From the NCBI RefSeq assembly GCF_900109755.1, contig NZ_FOAR01000024.1:28778-92777 (forward strand): a stretch of 64,000 bases of DNA. The letters run 5' to 3'. The notes beneath the pieces were generated by a model. It saw only the letters and a program-made list of their open reading frames with translations, was not told the DNA's origin and did no database searches. Origin of the DNA: Pseudomonas agarici. GTDB lineage: Bacteria; Pseudomonadota; Gammaproteobacteria; Pseudomonadales; Pseudomonadaceae. Each line of letters begins with the position of its first letter. Within the stretch, counting starts at the first letter, position 1. A program made the translations under genes and the position numbers. Of the stretch, positions 24,989 to 33,211 are shown in pieces.

Positions 24989-26659
24989 TTGTCCGAGCCT
25001 GTCGAACCCTTGCGTTTGCTGCTTCTGACCGAAGATCCGATGTGGGCGGCGTTGTTGCGCGAGTGTCTCGCTCCGATGGGCGATGCAGTCGTATTGGTCA
25101 CTGCGACATCCTGGGAGCGGGTCAGCAGCCTCTTCGAAGACCAATGCCCGACGATATTGCTGAGTGTACCCGGTCTGCAGCCGGCGCCGGGGCGCTGCAG
25201 CCTGCCGACGGTGCTGTTGCTCGACAGTGAGCCGGACGTAGCGCCGCTGGGTGTCAGTGACTGGCTGGTTCGCGCGGACCTGGACGCCTCGACTCTGCGT
25301 CGCTGCCTGCGTTATGTGCATGAGCGTGGGGTGCTGGAAAACACCCTGCAACGTCTCGCCGAACAAGACCCGCTGACCGGCATCGCCAATCGCCAGGGAT
25401 TCCAGACCCTGCTGACGGCACGCCTGGCCGAGAATGAAGGGCGCGGCCTGGCCCTTGGGCACCTCGACCTGGACAACTTCCGCCATGCCAACGATGCGCT
25501 GGGCCACCAGGCCGGTGATCGGCTGATCCTGCAAGTGGTCGCACGCCTCAAGAGTCAGCTCGAAGCCGGCGATCAGTTGGCTCGCCTGGGCAGTGACGAG
25601 TTCGCTTTGTTGATCGATACCCGCCGGGCGCCGCAGCGGGCCGAGTGGATGGCCGAGCGGATCATCGAAGTGATGGCCGAACCCTACTGGGTCGATGGCG
25701 AAAGCCTGCTGATCGGTTGCAGCCTGGGCATCGCCCACGCCCGTGCCAGAGCCGGTGCCGACCCACTGATGTGGCACGCGCACATTGCCATGCAACAGGC
25801 TAAAAGTACCCAGGGCTGCACCTTCCATATCTTCAACGAGCTCATCAATCGCAATGCCCGCAGCCTCGCCGACCTTGAAAGCGAGCTGCGCCGGGCATTG
25901 CGCCGTGACGAACTGGAGTTGCACTACCAGCCCCGCCTGGATTTGAGTAGCGGGCAGATCGTTGGCCTCGAAGCCCTGGTGCGCTGGCGACACGGCGAGC
26001 GCGGGCTGTTGGCGCCCAGCGAGTTCGTGCCGCTGGCCGAGCAGAGTGGGCTGATCGTGCCACTGGGCTACTGGGTGATTTCCCGGGCCCTGCGAGATAT
26101 GCAGGACTTGCGCGAGCGTGGGTCGAGGCCGTTGCACATGGCGGTCAACCTGTCTTTCCGGCAGTTCCAGGATAGTCAATTGCTGTCGACCTTGAGTCGG
26201 CTGATTGCCGAGCGCGGCGTCGAGGCGCAATGGCTGGAATTCGAACTCACCGAAACCGCAGTCATGCGTCGCAGCGATTTGGTCAAGCAGACCATGGATG
26301 CCCTGGGACGGCTGGGGGTGCGTTTTTCTCTGGATGACTTCGGCACCGGTTTCTCCTCTTTTGTGCACCTCAACAGCTTGCCGATTGCTTTGCTCAAGGT
26401 TGACAAGAGTTTCGTCGGTGGCATGGAGTTGCGCGAAGAGAACCGCAAGCTGGTCCACGCCATGATCAACCTGGCCCACAATCTCAAGCTGGAAGTCGTG
26501 GCCGAAGGTGTCGAAACGCCGGAGCAACTGGCGCTGTTGCGCGGTTTTGGCTGCGATCAGGCCCAGGGTTACCTGATCAGCAGACCGCTGCCGCTGGTGG
26601 AACTGGTCGAGTACCTGGCGCTCGGTGCCAGCCGGCAGGGTGCGCGGGAGATCTGTTGA
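24989..26659 (+). CDS. proE: Tandem GGDEF/EAL cyclic-di-GMP phosphodiesterase (ProE-like)
   Basis: A 556-residue cytoplasmic protein: an N-terminal receiver-like region without an obvious phosphorylation Asp (about 8-110), a GGDEF domain whose active-site motif is the degenerate GSDEF (201-205), and an EAL domain with EAL at about 328-330, NLSFRQFQ, LTETAVM, DDFGTGFSS and KVDKSFV. The EAL signature looks complete while the cyclase motif is altered, so c-di-GMP hydrolysis is expected. The location beside rep and a MATE gene matches P. aeruginosa ProE (PA5295). Start is TTG after AGGGAG. It converges with the MATE gene after 20 nt. Confidence 0.9.
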   Translation: MSEPVEPLRLLLLTEDPMWAALLRECLAPMGDAVVLVTATSWERVSSLFEDQCPTILLSVPGLQPAPGRCSLPTVLLLDSEPDVAPLGVSDWLVRADLDASTLRRCLRYVHERGVLENTLQRLAEQDPLTGIANRQGFQTLLTARLAENEGRGLALGHLDLDNFRHANDALGHQAGDRLILQVVARLKSQLEAGDQLARLGSDEFALLIDTRRAPQRAEWMAERIIEVMAEPYWVDGESLLIGCSLGIAHARARAGADPLMWHAHIAMQQAKSTQGCTFHIFNELINRNARSLADLESELRRALRRDELELHYQPRLDLSSGQIVGLEALVRWRHGERGLLAPSEFVPLAEQSGLIVPLGYWVISRALRDMQDLRERGSRPLHMAVNLSFRQFQDSQLLSTLSRLIAERGVEAQWLEFELTETAVMRRSDLVKQTMDALGRLGVRFSLDDFGTGFSSFVHLNSLPIALLKVDKSFVGGMELREENRKLVHAMINLAHNLKLEVVAEGVETPEQLALLRGFGCDQAQGYLISRPLPLVELVEYLALGASRQGAREIC

Positions 26660-26679
26660 GCCCTCAGGAGCCGGCATTC

Positions 26680-28095
26680 CTACGACGGTCGTGGTGTTTT
26701 CAGATCGAACTCACGGCGCTGATCACTACGCTCAAGCATCCGCTGCATGCGCCATTCAAACGCCAGGGTCAGGCTCACTGCCGCGAACGCCAGCCCCAGG
26801 GCCAGGCCCCACCAGACCCCGGTGGGTCCCCAGCCGATATTGAACGCCAGCAACCACGCTGCCGGTGCGCCAATCAGCCAGTAGCAGCCGAGCCCGACGA
26901 GGAAGGTCGTCTTGGCATCCTTGAGCCCACGAATCGCGCCCATGGCGATGGTCTGGGTGCCGTCGAACAGCTCGAACCAGGCAGCTACGGCCAGCAGGCT
27001 GACGGCTAGCTCGATCACCGGGCGGAACGCCGGGTCATTGTGGTCCAGGAACAATCCGATCAGTTGATGCGGTACGAGCCAGAAGAGCATGGCGAAGGCC
27101 AGCATGGTTACCGCGCCGAAGGTGATACCGACCCGCCCCGCGCGCCGCGCATCCAATAGTTGCCCAGCCCCGTAGTGCTGGCCGATGCGCAGGGTGATGG
27201 CATAGGAAATCCCTGCCGGAATCATGAACGCCACCGAGACGATCTGCAGGGCAATCTGGTGGGCCGCCAACTGGGTGCTGCCCATAGTGCCCATGCACAG
27301 TGCGGCGAAGGCGAACAGGCCGACCTCCACCGCGTAGGTACCGCCGATGGGCAAGCCCAGTCGCCAGAGCTCGCGCAGGTAGTGCCGGTTCGGCCGTAAC
27401 AGACCGCGGCGCAGGGGATAGTCGCGATACGCGGCATGCCGCTTGATATGCCAGGCCAGGGCCAGGGCCATGCAGTTGGCGACGATGGCGGTGACCAGAC
27501 CGATACCGGTCAACCCTAGCCGGGGCAGGCCGAACATCCCGGTGATGAATGCATAGTTGAGCGCAAAATTGGCCACGGTACCGCACAGGCTGATCACCAT
27601 TACCGGAGTGGCGCGTCCCAGGGCGCTGGTAAAGCCGCGCAGGGCCATGAAGCTCAGGTAGCCAGGCAGGGCAAACGGCAGTGCGAGCAGGAATTGGCCG
27701 GCTGCCTGCACGTTGCTCGGCGTCTGGCCGAACAGCAGCAGGACCGGCTTGAGGTTCCACAGCAGTAGGCCGGCGCCCAGCGCCATGATCCAGGCCAACC
27801 AGAGCCCGGCCTGGGTCAACCGGGTGGCGCCCTCGACATCGCCGGCACCGTGACGAATGGCCACCAGGGTGCCGACCGCAGCAATCACGCCGAGGCAGAA
27901 AATCGACACGAACGAATAACTCGCTGCGCCCAGGCCGCCTCCGGCCAGAGCCTCGGGGCTTAGGCGGGCCATCATCAGGGTGTCGGTCAGCACCATCAAC
28001 ATGTGCGCCAACTGCGAAGCGATCAACGGCCCCGACAGCCGCAGGATGGCCCGGAGTTCGGTACGTGCTGGATGCTGCATGATCATCAGACTCAA
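26680..28095 (-). CDS. norM: MATE-family multidrug efflux protein
   Basis: A 471-residue integral membrane exporter with twelve predicted hydrophobic segments in two MatE repeats (for example LSGPLIASQLAHMLMVLTDT and GLPIGGTYAVEVGLFAFAAL). Such NorM-type pumps use sodium or proton gradients to expel cationic drugs. Three Met codons lie near the start (28095, 28086 and 28080); MQHPARTELRAILRLSGPL from 28080 matches typical N-termini but no strong ribosome-binding site is visible for any. A MITE-like repeat begins 11 nt upstream of the first Met codon and so has replaced or separated the original promoter region. Confidence 0.88.
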   Translation of the reverse strand: MSLMIMQHPARTELRAILRLSGPLIASQLAHMLMVLTDTLMMARLSPEALAGGGLGAASYSFVSIFCLGVIAAVGTLVAIRHGAGDVEGATRLTQAGLWLAWIMALGAGLLLWNLKPVLLLFGQTPSNVQAAGQFLLALPFALPGYLSFMALRGFTSALGRATPVMVISLCGTVANFALNYAFITGMFGLPRLGLTGIGLVTAIVANCMALALAWHIKRHAAYRDYPLRRGLLRPNRHYLRELWRLGLPIGGTYAVEVGLFAFAALCMGTMGSTQLAAHQIALQIVSVAFMIPAGISYAITLRIGQHYGAGQLLDARRAGRVGITFGAVTMLAFAMLFWLVPHQLIGLFLDHNDPAFRPVIELAVSLLAVAAWFELFDGTQTIAMGAIRGLKDAKTTFLVGLGCYWLIGAPAAWLLAFNIGWGPTGVWWGLALGLAFAAVSLTLAFEWRMQRMLERSDQRREFDLKTPRPS

Positions 28096-28106
28096 AAAGT
28101 GACAGG

Positions 28107-28270
28107 CTAGTGGCCTGTACGGTCAGTTCGTTAGCTCAAGTTCTAGTGCCAGAAGTCCATGGTCAAGGCGCTGTGACGAGTCATAGCCGGCCATGGCGAG
28201 GAACAGCTACGTCGGCCAGGGACTTGTGGCGCCGAAATTGACTCACAGAGCTCACCACACAGACCACTAG
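28107..28270. mobile_element. MITE-like repeat, copy A (about 160 bp)
   Basis: A 158-bp core (28110-28267) bounded by GTGGCCTGTACGG on the left and CACACAGACCAC on the right, flanked on both sides by TA (within CTAG). Ends form an imperfect inverted repeat of about 30 bp. It is about 90% identical by eye to the copy at 35467 and matches both ends of the shorter copy at 30711. The middle holds a CATAGC/GCCATG stem around CGGC. No open frame long enough for a transposase. It lies just upstream of the MATE gene. Confidence 0.8.
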
Positions 28271-28509
28271 GGAAAGGATTGATTCTCGGCGCCTGCGAGG
28301 ATTTGCACAAAGGAGTAAAACTCATGTGGGTGCCTTTTTTGTAAGTTTTTCGCTGTTTTGCCATCGCCAGCCTCACCAGCTTTCGAGGCCCAGGCGCGAC
28401 GCCGTTCGTTCGCGCTGCAAAAAAAGCCGATCAGCCGGAGCGCGGCCAACGGGCATCTCCCGTCGCAGTGAGGGATCGGCTGGCTGTTTTCCGTGCGGAT
28501 TTTCCTCAT
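28267..28509 (-). other. Uncertain small ORF (80 aa), possible satellite-phage-like remnant
   Basis: The minus strand is open for 80 codons (RCPLAALRLIGFFCSANE ... HPHEFYSFVQILAGAEN), and a second frame reads MSFTPLCKSSQAPRINPFP after AAAGGCACCC. Both have protein-like composition, and I have a vague memory of similar short ORFs near phage integrases in Pseudomonas, but I cannot confirm it. The two frames overlap and both run to the edge of repeat copy A, so at most one is coding. Confidence 0.25.
28416..28486 (-). ncRNA. Possible structured RNA or terminator on minus strand
   Basis: On the minus strand AGCCGATC ... GATCGGCT closes a long stem and is followed by TTTTTTT; inside is a second hairpin ACGGG-agatg-CCCGT. 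This is the shape of an intrinsic terminator or a small structured RNA. It lies within the 425-nt stretch between repeat copy A and the chemoreceptor gene, where no confident gene is visible. Confidence 0.35.
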
Positions 28510-28695
28510 CGAAATGGCTCGTCAGTCCGGGATTTGTGCGATATCCATCGAGTTTACTCAAGTATCGCTGCGGGCCGCCGAATCTACCCATATGGAGCTT
28601 TTGTTCAGAAAGTCTCATTTAGGATTCTTTTTAGAATTATTACCGGGTAGCGCCATGGGATCAGGGTGATCCGACCGCTCGGCTAGGAGCTGTTC

Positions 28696-30672
28696 ATGTC
28701 TCAACCCCGTGCTCGAATCGCCACGCAACTGGGTCTGGCGCTTGCTGCTATCCTGGCAGTGGTCATCAGTGGCAGTACTGTTTTCGCTCTGCGCTCGCTG
28801 GACTCCGCTAACCTCGACACCCGTGAAGAGCACCTAGCCAGCGAGGCGCGCCTGCTGGCCGAGCAGTTGACCACCTTCCACGACACCTTGCGCGAAAGCA
28901 CTCAGCGTTTGAGCGGATTGTTCGAAAAACGCTTCAGTAGTGGTCTGAAGGTGCGACCCGAAGCTTCAGTGGCTGTTGCCGGTACCCTGGCTCCCGGGTT
29001 GTACCTGGGCGATCATCTGCTCAACAACGATTTCAGTGAAGTCGACGAGTTCAAGCAGATGTCCGCCGGCGTCGCGACCTTGTTCGTGCGCAGTGGCGAC
29101 GATTTTATTCGGGTCAGCACCTCCCTGACCAAACAAGACGGCAGCCGCGCTATCGGCACCTTGCTCGATCACCAGCACCCAGCCTACGCCAAACTCATGG
29201 CCGGTCAGAGTTATGTGGGGCGCGCCTTGTTGTTCGATCGGTCCTACATGACCCAATACACCCCGGTGCGTGACAGTGCTGGCAAGGTGTTTGCAGTATT
29301 GTTTGTTGGCTTCGACTACACCGATGCGCAGAATGCCCAGTTCGACAACCTCAAGCGTTTTCGGATCGGCACCACCGGCTCCCTGTCGTTGCTCGACGAG
29401 CAGAAACACTGGCTGGTGCCGCCGGCGGGGGTAAAGGATCTCGACCAGGCGGTACCGGTGATCATCGACCTGGCCAAACAGCCGGGCCACGGTCGTTTCT
29501 GGAGCGACAAAGGCAATGATCTCTATAGTGTGACAGTATCATTCGAAGGTGGACCTTGGACGGTGGTGGCAAGCATGCCCAAGGCCGAGATTCGCCAAGT
29601 GACCTGGAGTGTCGGTATTCGTCTGGTGCTGAGCAGCGTACTCGCGATGTTGTTGGCGGTCGGTGCGACGGTGTGGCTATTGCGTGGCAAGCTGCAACCG
29701 CTGAGGGACCTGGTGCGCCAGGTACAGGCCTTGGGTGCGGGTGACCTGAACGTAAGGTCGAATGTCTCGAGTCATGACGAAATCGGCCAATTGGCCGGCA
29801 GCTTCAACCAGATGGGGCAGGCGCTTTCGACCATGGTCGAGCACATCCGCAAGGCGGCCGGCGAGGTCAACAGTCGCGCCAAGACGTTGTCCGGCCTATC
29901 CGGCGAGGCCTATGAGGGAATGGAGCAGCAGTCCGGTGAAATCACCAGCATGGCGGGTGCGGTTGAGGAGTTCAGCGCGACTTCGCTGAACATCGCCGAC
30001 AATATGGGCAATACCGAGCGCCTGGCTCTTGAAAATGCCCAGCAGACGCGGATCGGTCGGACCTCTATGGAGCAAGCGTCATCCTCCCTGGAGCAGATCG
30101 CGGCGGCGCTCAACGGCACCGCGACAGTGATCAATACGCTGGGGCAGCGCTCCCAGGAAATCGGCGGCATTGTCGGGGTGATCACCTCGATTGCCGATCA
30201 GACCAACCTGTTGGCGTTGAACGCCGCCATCGAAGCGGCCCGTGCCGGCGAGCAGGGGCGCGGTTTTGCCGTGGTAGCAGATGAAGTGCGCAGTCTGGCG
30301 GGCCGTACCCGCGAGGCGACTGCCGAGATTTCCGGGATGATCCACAGCATCCAGCAGGAGACCAGCCACGCTATCCTGACTATGGAGCAGGGCAATGCGC
30401 TGATGCAGGAAGGTCTGTCGCGTAATGCCAACGTTGCCTCGGCGCTGGCGCGGATCGACGAACAGAGCCGCTCGGCAGGCCAGCAGTTCGCCGCCGTCAC
30501 CAGCGCCACGCAGGAGCAGAGCAGCACTGCGACCCTACTCAGCAGCAACCTGCAAAGCATCGCGCGGGCCAACATCGAACAGCGCGAAGCGGTCTCCAAC
30601 CTTGCGTTGACCGCTAAGGAACTGGAACGCCTGGCGGCCGACTTGCACCGGGAGGTTGATCGGTTTTGCTGA
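28696..30672 (+). CDS. Methyl-accepting chemotaxis protein with Cache domain
   Basis: A 658-residue membrane chemoreceptor: a first transmembrane segment (about residues 10-32), a periplasmic region of about 260 residues of the Cache_3-Cache_2 type (SGVATLFVRSGDDFIRVSTS-like core, VGFDYTD), a second transmembrane segment (about 310-332), a HAMP domain, and a cytoplasmic signalling domain with the hairpin tip QTNLLALNAAIEAARAGEQG, RGFAVVADEVRSLA. The ligand cannot be read from the sequence. AGGAG lies 8 nt before the ATG. It is monocistronic; repeat copy B starts 38 nt after its stop. Confidence 0.94.
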   Translation: MSQPRARIATQLGLALAAILAVVISGSTVFALRSLDSANLDTREEHLASEARLLAEQLTTFHDTLRESTQRLSGLFEKRFSSGLKVRPEASVAVAGTLAPGLYLGDHLLNNDFSEVDEFKQMSAGVATLFVRSGDDFIRVSTSLTKQDGSRAIGTLLDHQHPAYAKLMAGQSYVGRALLFDRSYMTQYTPVRDSAGKVFAVLFVGFDYTDAQNAQFDNLKRFRIGTTGSLSLLDEQKHWLVPPAGVKDLDQAVPVIIDLAKQPGHGRFWSDKGNDLYSVTVSFEGGPWTVVASMPKAEIRQVTWSVGIRLVLSSVLAMLLAVGATVWLLRGKLQPLRDLVRQVQALGAGDLNVRSNVSSHDEIGQLAGSFNQMGQALSTMVEHIRKAAGEVNSRAKTLSGLSGEAYEGMEQQSGEITSMAGAVEEFSATSLNIADNMGNTERLALENAQQTRIGRTSMEQASSSLEQIAAALNGTATVINTLGQRSQEIGGIVGVITSIADQTNLLALNAAIEAARAGEQGRGFAVVADEVRSLAGRTREATAEISGMIHSIQQETSHAILTMEQGNALMQEGLSRNANVASALARIDEQSRSAGQQFAAVTSATQEQSSTATLLSSNLQSIARANIEQREAVSNLALTAKELERLAADLHREVDRFC

Positions 30673-30710
30673 CTGGGCGAACGCGGCCTATCGGACAGCG
30701 CGACATCAAT

Positions 30711-30804
30711 TAGTGACCTGTACGGTGAGTTCGTTGGCGCAAGTTTGGAGGCCAGGGGCGGTGGCGCCGACATTGACTGATAGAACTAACCACACAGGCC
30801 ACTA
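30711..30804. mobile_element. MITE-like repeat, copy B (internally deleted, about 90 bp)
   Basis: Both ends match the longer copies (TAGTGACCTGTACGGTGAG on the left; CACACAGGCCACTA on the right) and the inner 30 nt on each side align, but about 68 nt of the centre are missing. TA lies at each edge. The right end overlaps yifB and provides its last five codons and its TAG stop. Confidence 0.75.
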
Positions 30805-32291
30805 GCACTGGGCCGATATTGCAACGCCTCGGCCAGATGATCACGGCTGATGGTTTCCAACTGTTCCAGATCCGCCAGGGTCCGGGCGACTTTCAGCAAT
30901 CGATGCGCCGCCCGCAGCGACAGGGTCAATCGCTCGCAGGCGGTTTCTAGCCAGTTTTCATCGGCGGTGGATAACGTGCAGTGCTCTCGCAGACTCTGCA
31001 AATTAAGAAAGGCATTGGCGCAGCCCTGGCGCTGTTGCTGGCGCTGACGGGCTTGTGCCACCCGTATCGCAGCTTTGGCGGTATTGTTTCCCGGCTCCCT
31101 GGCAGGGCTCAATGCCGTGGCTTCGCGGGCCACGGTCAGGTGCAGATCGATGCGATCCAACAGAGGCCCGGACAGCTTGTTGCGATAGCGCTGGATCTGT
31201 TCCGGTGTGCAGCGACAGCGGTTGGCGGGATCGCCAAGATAGCCACAGGGACAGGGATTCATCGCCGCCACCAGTTGGAAGCGGGCCGGGAACCGCACGC
31301 GGTCGCGGGCTCGGGAAATAACGATCTGGCCCGACTCCAACGGCTCGCGCAAAACCTCCAGCACTTTGCGGTCGAACTCCGGCAGTTCGTCGAGAAACAG
31401 CACGCCGTGATGGGCGAGGGTGATCTCACCGGGCTGTGGCCTGGAACCGCCGCCCACCAGCGCCGGGCCGGAGGCCGAATGATGGGGCTGGCGAAACGGT
31501 CGCTGCGGCCAACTGCTTAATGGCACATGGCTGGCCACCGACTGGATCGCCGCCACTTCCAGCGCTTCCTGTTCATCCAGTGGCGGTAACAGGCCGGGCA
31601 GACGGCTTGCCAGCAGCGTCTTGCCGGTGCCGGGCGGACCGCTGAATAACAAATTGTGAGCGCCGGCTGCGGCGATCAGCAGGGCACGTTTGGCGGCGAG
31701 TTGGCCCTGCACTTCGCTCAGGTCCGGATAGGGTTTGCCCAGGTGCAACAGACCATCGGATTCGAAGGGCTGGATCGGTGCATGTCCGTTGAGGTGGGCA
31801 ACCAGTTGCAGCAGGTGATCGACGGCAATCACCGTTAAGCCCGAGGCCAGCGAAGCCTCTTCGGCATTGGCCTGCGGTACCACCAGCGTGCGTCCGGCGG
31901 CGCGGGCGGCCAATGCAGCCGGTAGCACGCCGCGCACCGGGCGGATGGCACCGGACAAGGCCAGCTCGCCCAGGCACTCCAGATGGTCCAGCGTCAGGGC
32001 CGGCACCTGCGCACTGGCGGCGAGGATGCCGAGGGCAATTGCCAGATCAAAGCGCCCTCCGTCCTTGGGCAAGTCCGCGGGGGCAAGGTTGAGGGTGATG
32101 CGTCGGGCTGGAAAGTCGAGGGCCGAATTGAGGATCGCGCTGCGAACCCGGTCCTTGCTTTCCTTCACGGCGGTTTCGGGTAAACCGACCAGGGTGAGTG
32201 TCGGTAGGCCGTTGGCCATGTGGGTTTCCACGGTAACGGCGGGGGCTTCGACGCCCACCTGGGCGCGAGTGTGGACGATAGCCAGGGACAT
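30786..32291 (-). CDS. yifB: YifB/ComM-family Mg-chelatase-like AAA+ ATPase
   Basis: A 501-residue AAA+ protein: an N-terminal Lon-like domain (VETHMANGLPTLTLVGLPE), Walker A GPPGTGKT at about 218-225, Walker B VLFLDELPEF, and a C-terminal Mg-chelatase domain with the zinc-type cysteines NPCPCGYLGD and CRCTPEQ. In other bacteria ComM is a branch-migration helicase used when transformed DNA is integrated. I use the ATG at 32291, preceded by AAGGAAAGA; 54 more upstream codons are open but unconserved in character. The last residues SGLCG and the stop codon are encoded by the end of repeat copy B, so the original C-terminus was replaced. Confidence 0.93.
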   Translation of the reverse strand: MSLAIVHTRAQVGVEAPAVTVETHMANGLPTLTLVGLPETAVKESKDRVRSAILNSALDFPARRITLNLAPADLPKDGGRFDLAIALGILAASAQVPALTLDHLECLGELALSGAIRPVRGVLPAALAARAAGRTLVVPQANAEEASLASGLTVIAVDHLLQLVAHLNGHAPIQPFESDGLLHLGKPYPDLSEVQGQLAAKRALLIAAAGAHNLLFSGPPGTGKTLLASRLPGLLPPLDEQEALEVAAIQSVASHVPLSSWPQRPFRQPHHSASGPALVGGGSRPQPGEITLAHHGVLFLDELPEFDRKVLEVLREPLESGQIVISRARDRVRFPARFQLVAAMNPCPCGYLGDPANRCRCTPEQIQRYRNKLSGPLLDRIDLHLTVAREATALSPAREPGNNTAKAAIRVAQARQRQQQRQGCANAFLNLQSLREHCTLSTADENWLETACERLTLSLRAAHRLLKVARTLADLEQLETISRDHLAEALQYRPSASGLCG

Positions 32292-32537
32292 GCTCTTTCC
32301 TTGAGCGCAAAGGGGCGCTTGCTGCGGTTCTGAAAGGCTAGTCGAGGGGGGAAAGGGGTTGCGGGATTTTATGTGTCCAGACGATTCGTTGTTTAGCTTG
32401 TTAGCGATAGCGTTAAGCTTGCTGGGATCGTTGGCGATGTGTGAGGTGAGCAATGATCAAGACAGACGCACATGTCCCGCCAGTGGACTAAATCAGTACC
32501 ACGGGCCGGGGCTCCTGTCTGTTGACGCGTCGAACCA

Positions 32538-32798
32538 TCACGCCCCCGGCGGATTCAGCCTGGCCTCCAACTCCGCCACTTTCGCTTCCAAACTCTCCAA
32601 TCGTGCGCGGGTGCGGGCCAGGACCACCATCTGGCTGTCGAATTCTTCTCGGCTGACCAGATCCAGCTTGCTGAAGCCGCTTTGCAACAAGGCTTTGAAC
32701 TGGTTTTCTATTTCATCGCTCGGCAATGGGGTTTCGCCACTGAACAGGCGAGAGGCGTGGCCGCTCAGGGCGTCGAGAAAGGCTTTGGGCGCGAGCAT
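32538..32798 (-). CDS. ubiK: Ubiquinone biosynthesis accessory factor UbiK
   Basis: An 86-residue BMFP-domain (YqiC/UbiK) protein: an amphipathic N-terminal part LAPKAFLDALSGHASRLFS and a C-terminal coiled coil LARTRARLESLEAKVAELEA. UbiK binds UbiJ and supports late steps of ubiquinone synthesis. I chose the ATG at 32798 because MLAPKAF is the usual start; a 13-codon upstream extension is unlikely. It lies between yifB (same strand, 246 nt away) and the divergent glnK. Confidence 0.9.
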   Translation of the reverse strand: MLAPKAFLDALSGHASRLFSGETPLPSDEIENQFKALLQSGFSKLDLVSREEFDSQMVVLARTRARLESLEAKVAELEARLNPPGA

Positions 32799-32867
32799 GG
32801 TGCGGGTTCCAGATACGAGGGCGTCCCAGTGTACCACGCCGTGTCTATAGTGATTTACCAGGGCGGT

Positions 32868-32908
32868 GGCGCACGCTTTTTGCGCAACACACCGATCGGT
32901 CGTGCGCC
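32868..32908. promoter_or_regulatory. Nested palindromes, candidate enhancer for glnK
   Basis: GGCGCACG (32868-32875) and CGTGCGCC (32901-32908) are perfect inverted repeats. Between them lie TTGCGCAA (32880-32887) and ACCGATCGGT (32891-32900), each perfectly palindromic. They are about 110-150 nt upstream of the predicted sigma-54 start, a typical distance for NtrC enhancer sites. They do not closely match the NtrC consensus, so the binding protein is open. Confidence 0.35.
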
Positions 32909-32992
32909 GTGGTGGTGCGTGTTACCTGCCAGTGGGTGGAATTTTTGCTCTCCACGGCGATCAAGGAATTGAAATCAGTAGGTTTTGTAGAG

Positions 32993-33009
32993 ATGGCAAG
33001 GTTTCTGCT
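32993..33009 (+). promoter_or_regulatory. Sigma-54-like promoter of glnK-amtB
   Basis: TGGCAAGGTTTCTGCT has GG and GC separated by exactly 10 nt and fits TGGCAC-N5-TTGC with two mismatches. glnK-amtB is usually NtrC/RpoN controlled, which makes this a likely promoter, with transcription starting near 33020 and a leader of about 190 nt. Confidence 0.5.
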
Positions 33010-33211
33010 TAGTCGTTGGTAACCCATGCACTGATGCCGTCACTGTGACCAAGTGGTGCGGTAAGCGGAGCAGGGAAGCTTCGCCGACAGCGGTTAGCCA
33101 GCATCGACAGGCTGATCGAGGCCAACGATGCGTTACAAAGCCAGGCACTGCGCTTAGACTTGAGTCGGGTTTGTTTTCCTGGGGCAAGTCCACCCATTCG
33201 GAGAGAGTTTC

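Larger units (their letters stand above)
32838..33211. other. Intergenic region between ubiK and glnK
   Basis: No protein gene is seen in these 374 nt. The left third holds a cluster of palindromes (32868-32908) and the middle holds a sigma-54-like promoter (32993-33009), both listed separately. GGAGAGAG just before 33212 is the glnK ribosome-binding site. Confidence 0.6.

Noticed and set aside
24911..26677. 588-codon minus-strand frame opposite the GGDEF/EAL gene
   Set aside because: Same reason: mirror of a real gene, with composition typical of antisense GC-rich frames.
28107..28695. Prophage or satellite integration at 28 kb
   Set aside because: No integrase, attachment-site duplication or tRNA is present; only small frames of uncertain status, so reported as unexplained rather than phage.
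32868..32883. TGGCGCACGCTTTTTGC as a sigma-54 promoter
   Set aside because: It contains CACG-N4-TTGC, but the GG lies two bases too far away (GG-N12-GC). The site at 32993 has the right spacing.
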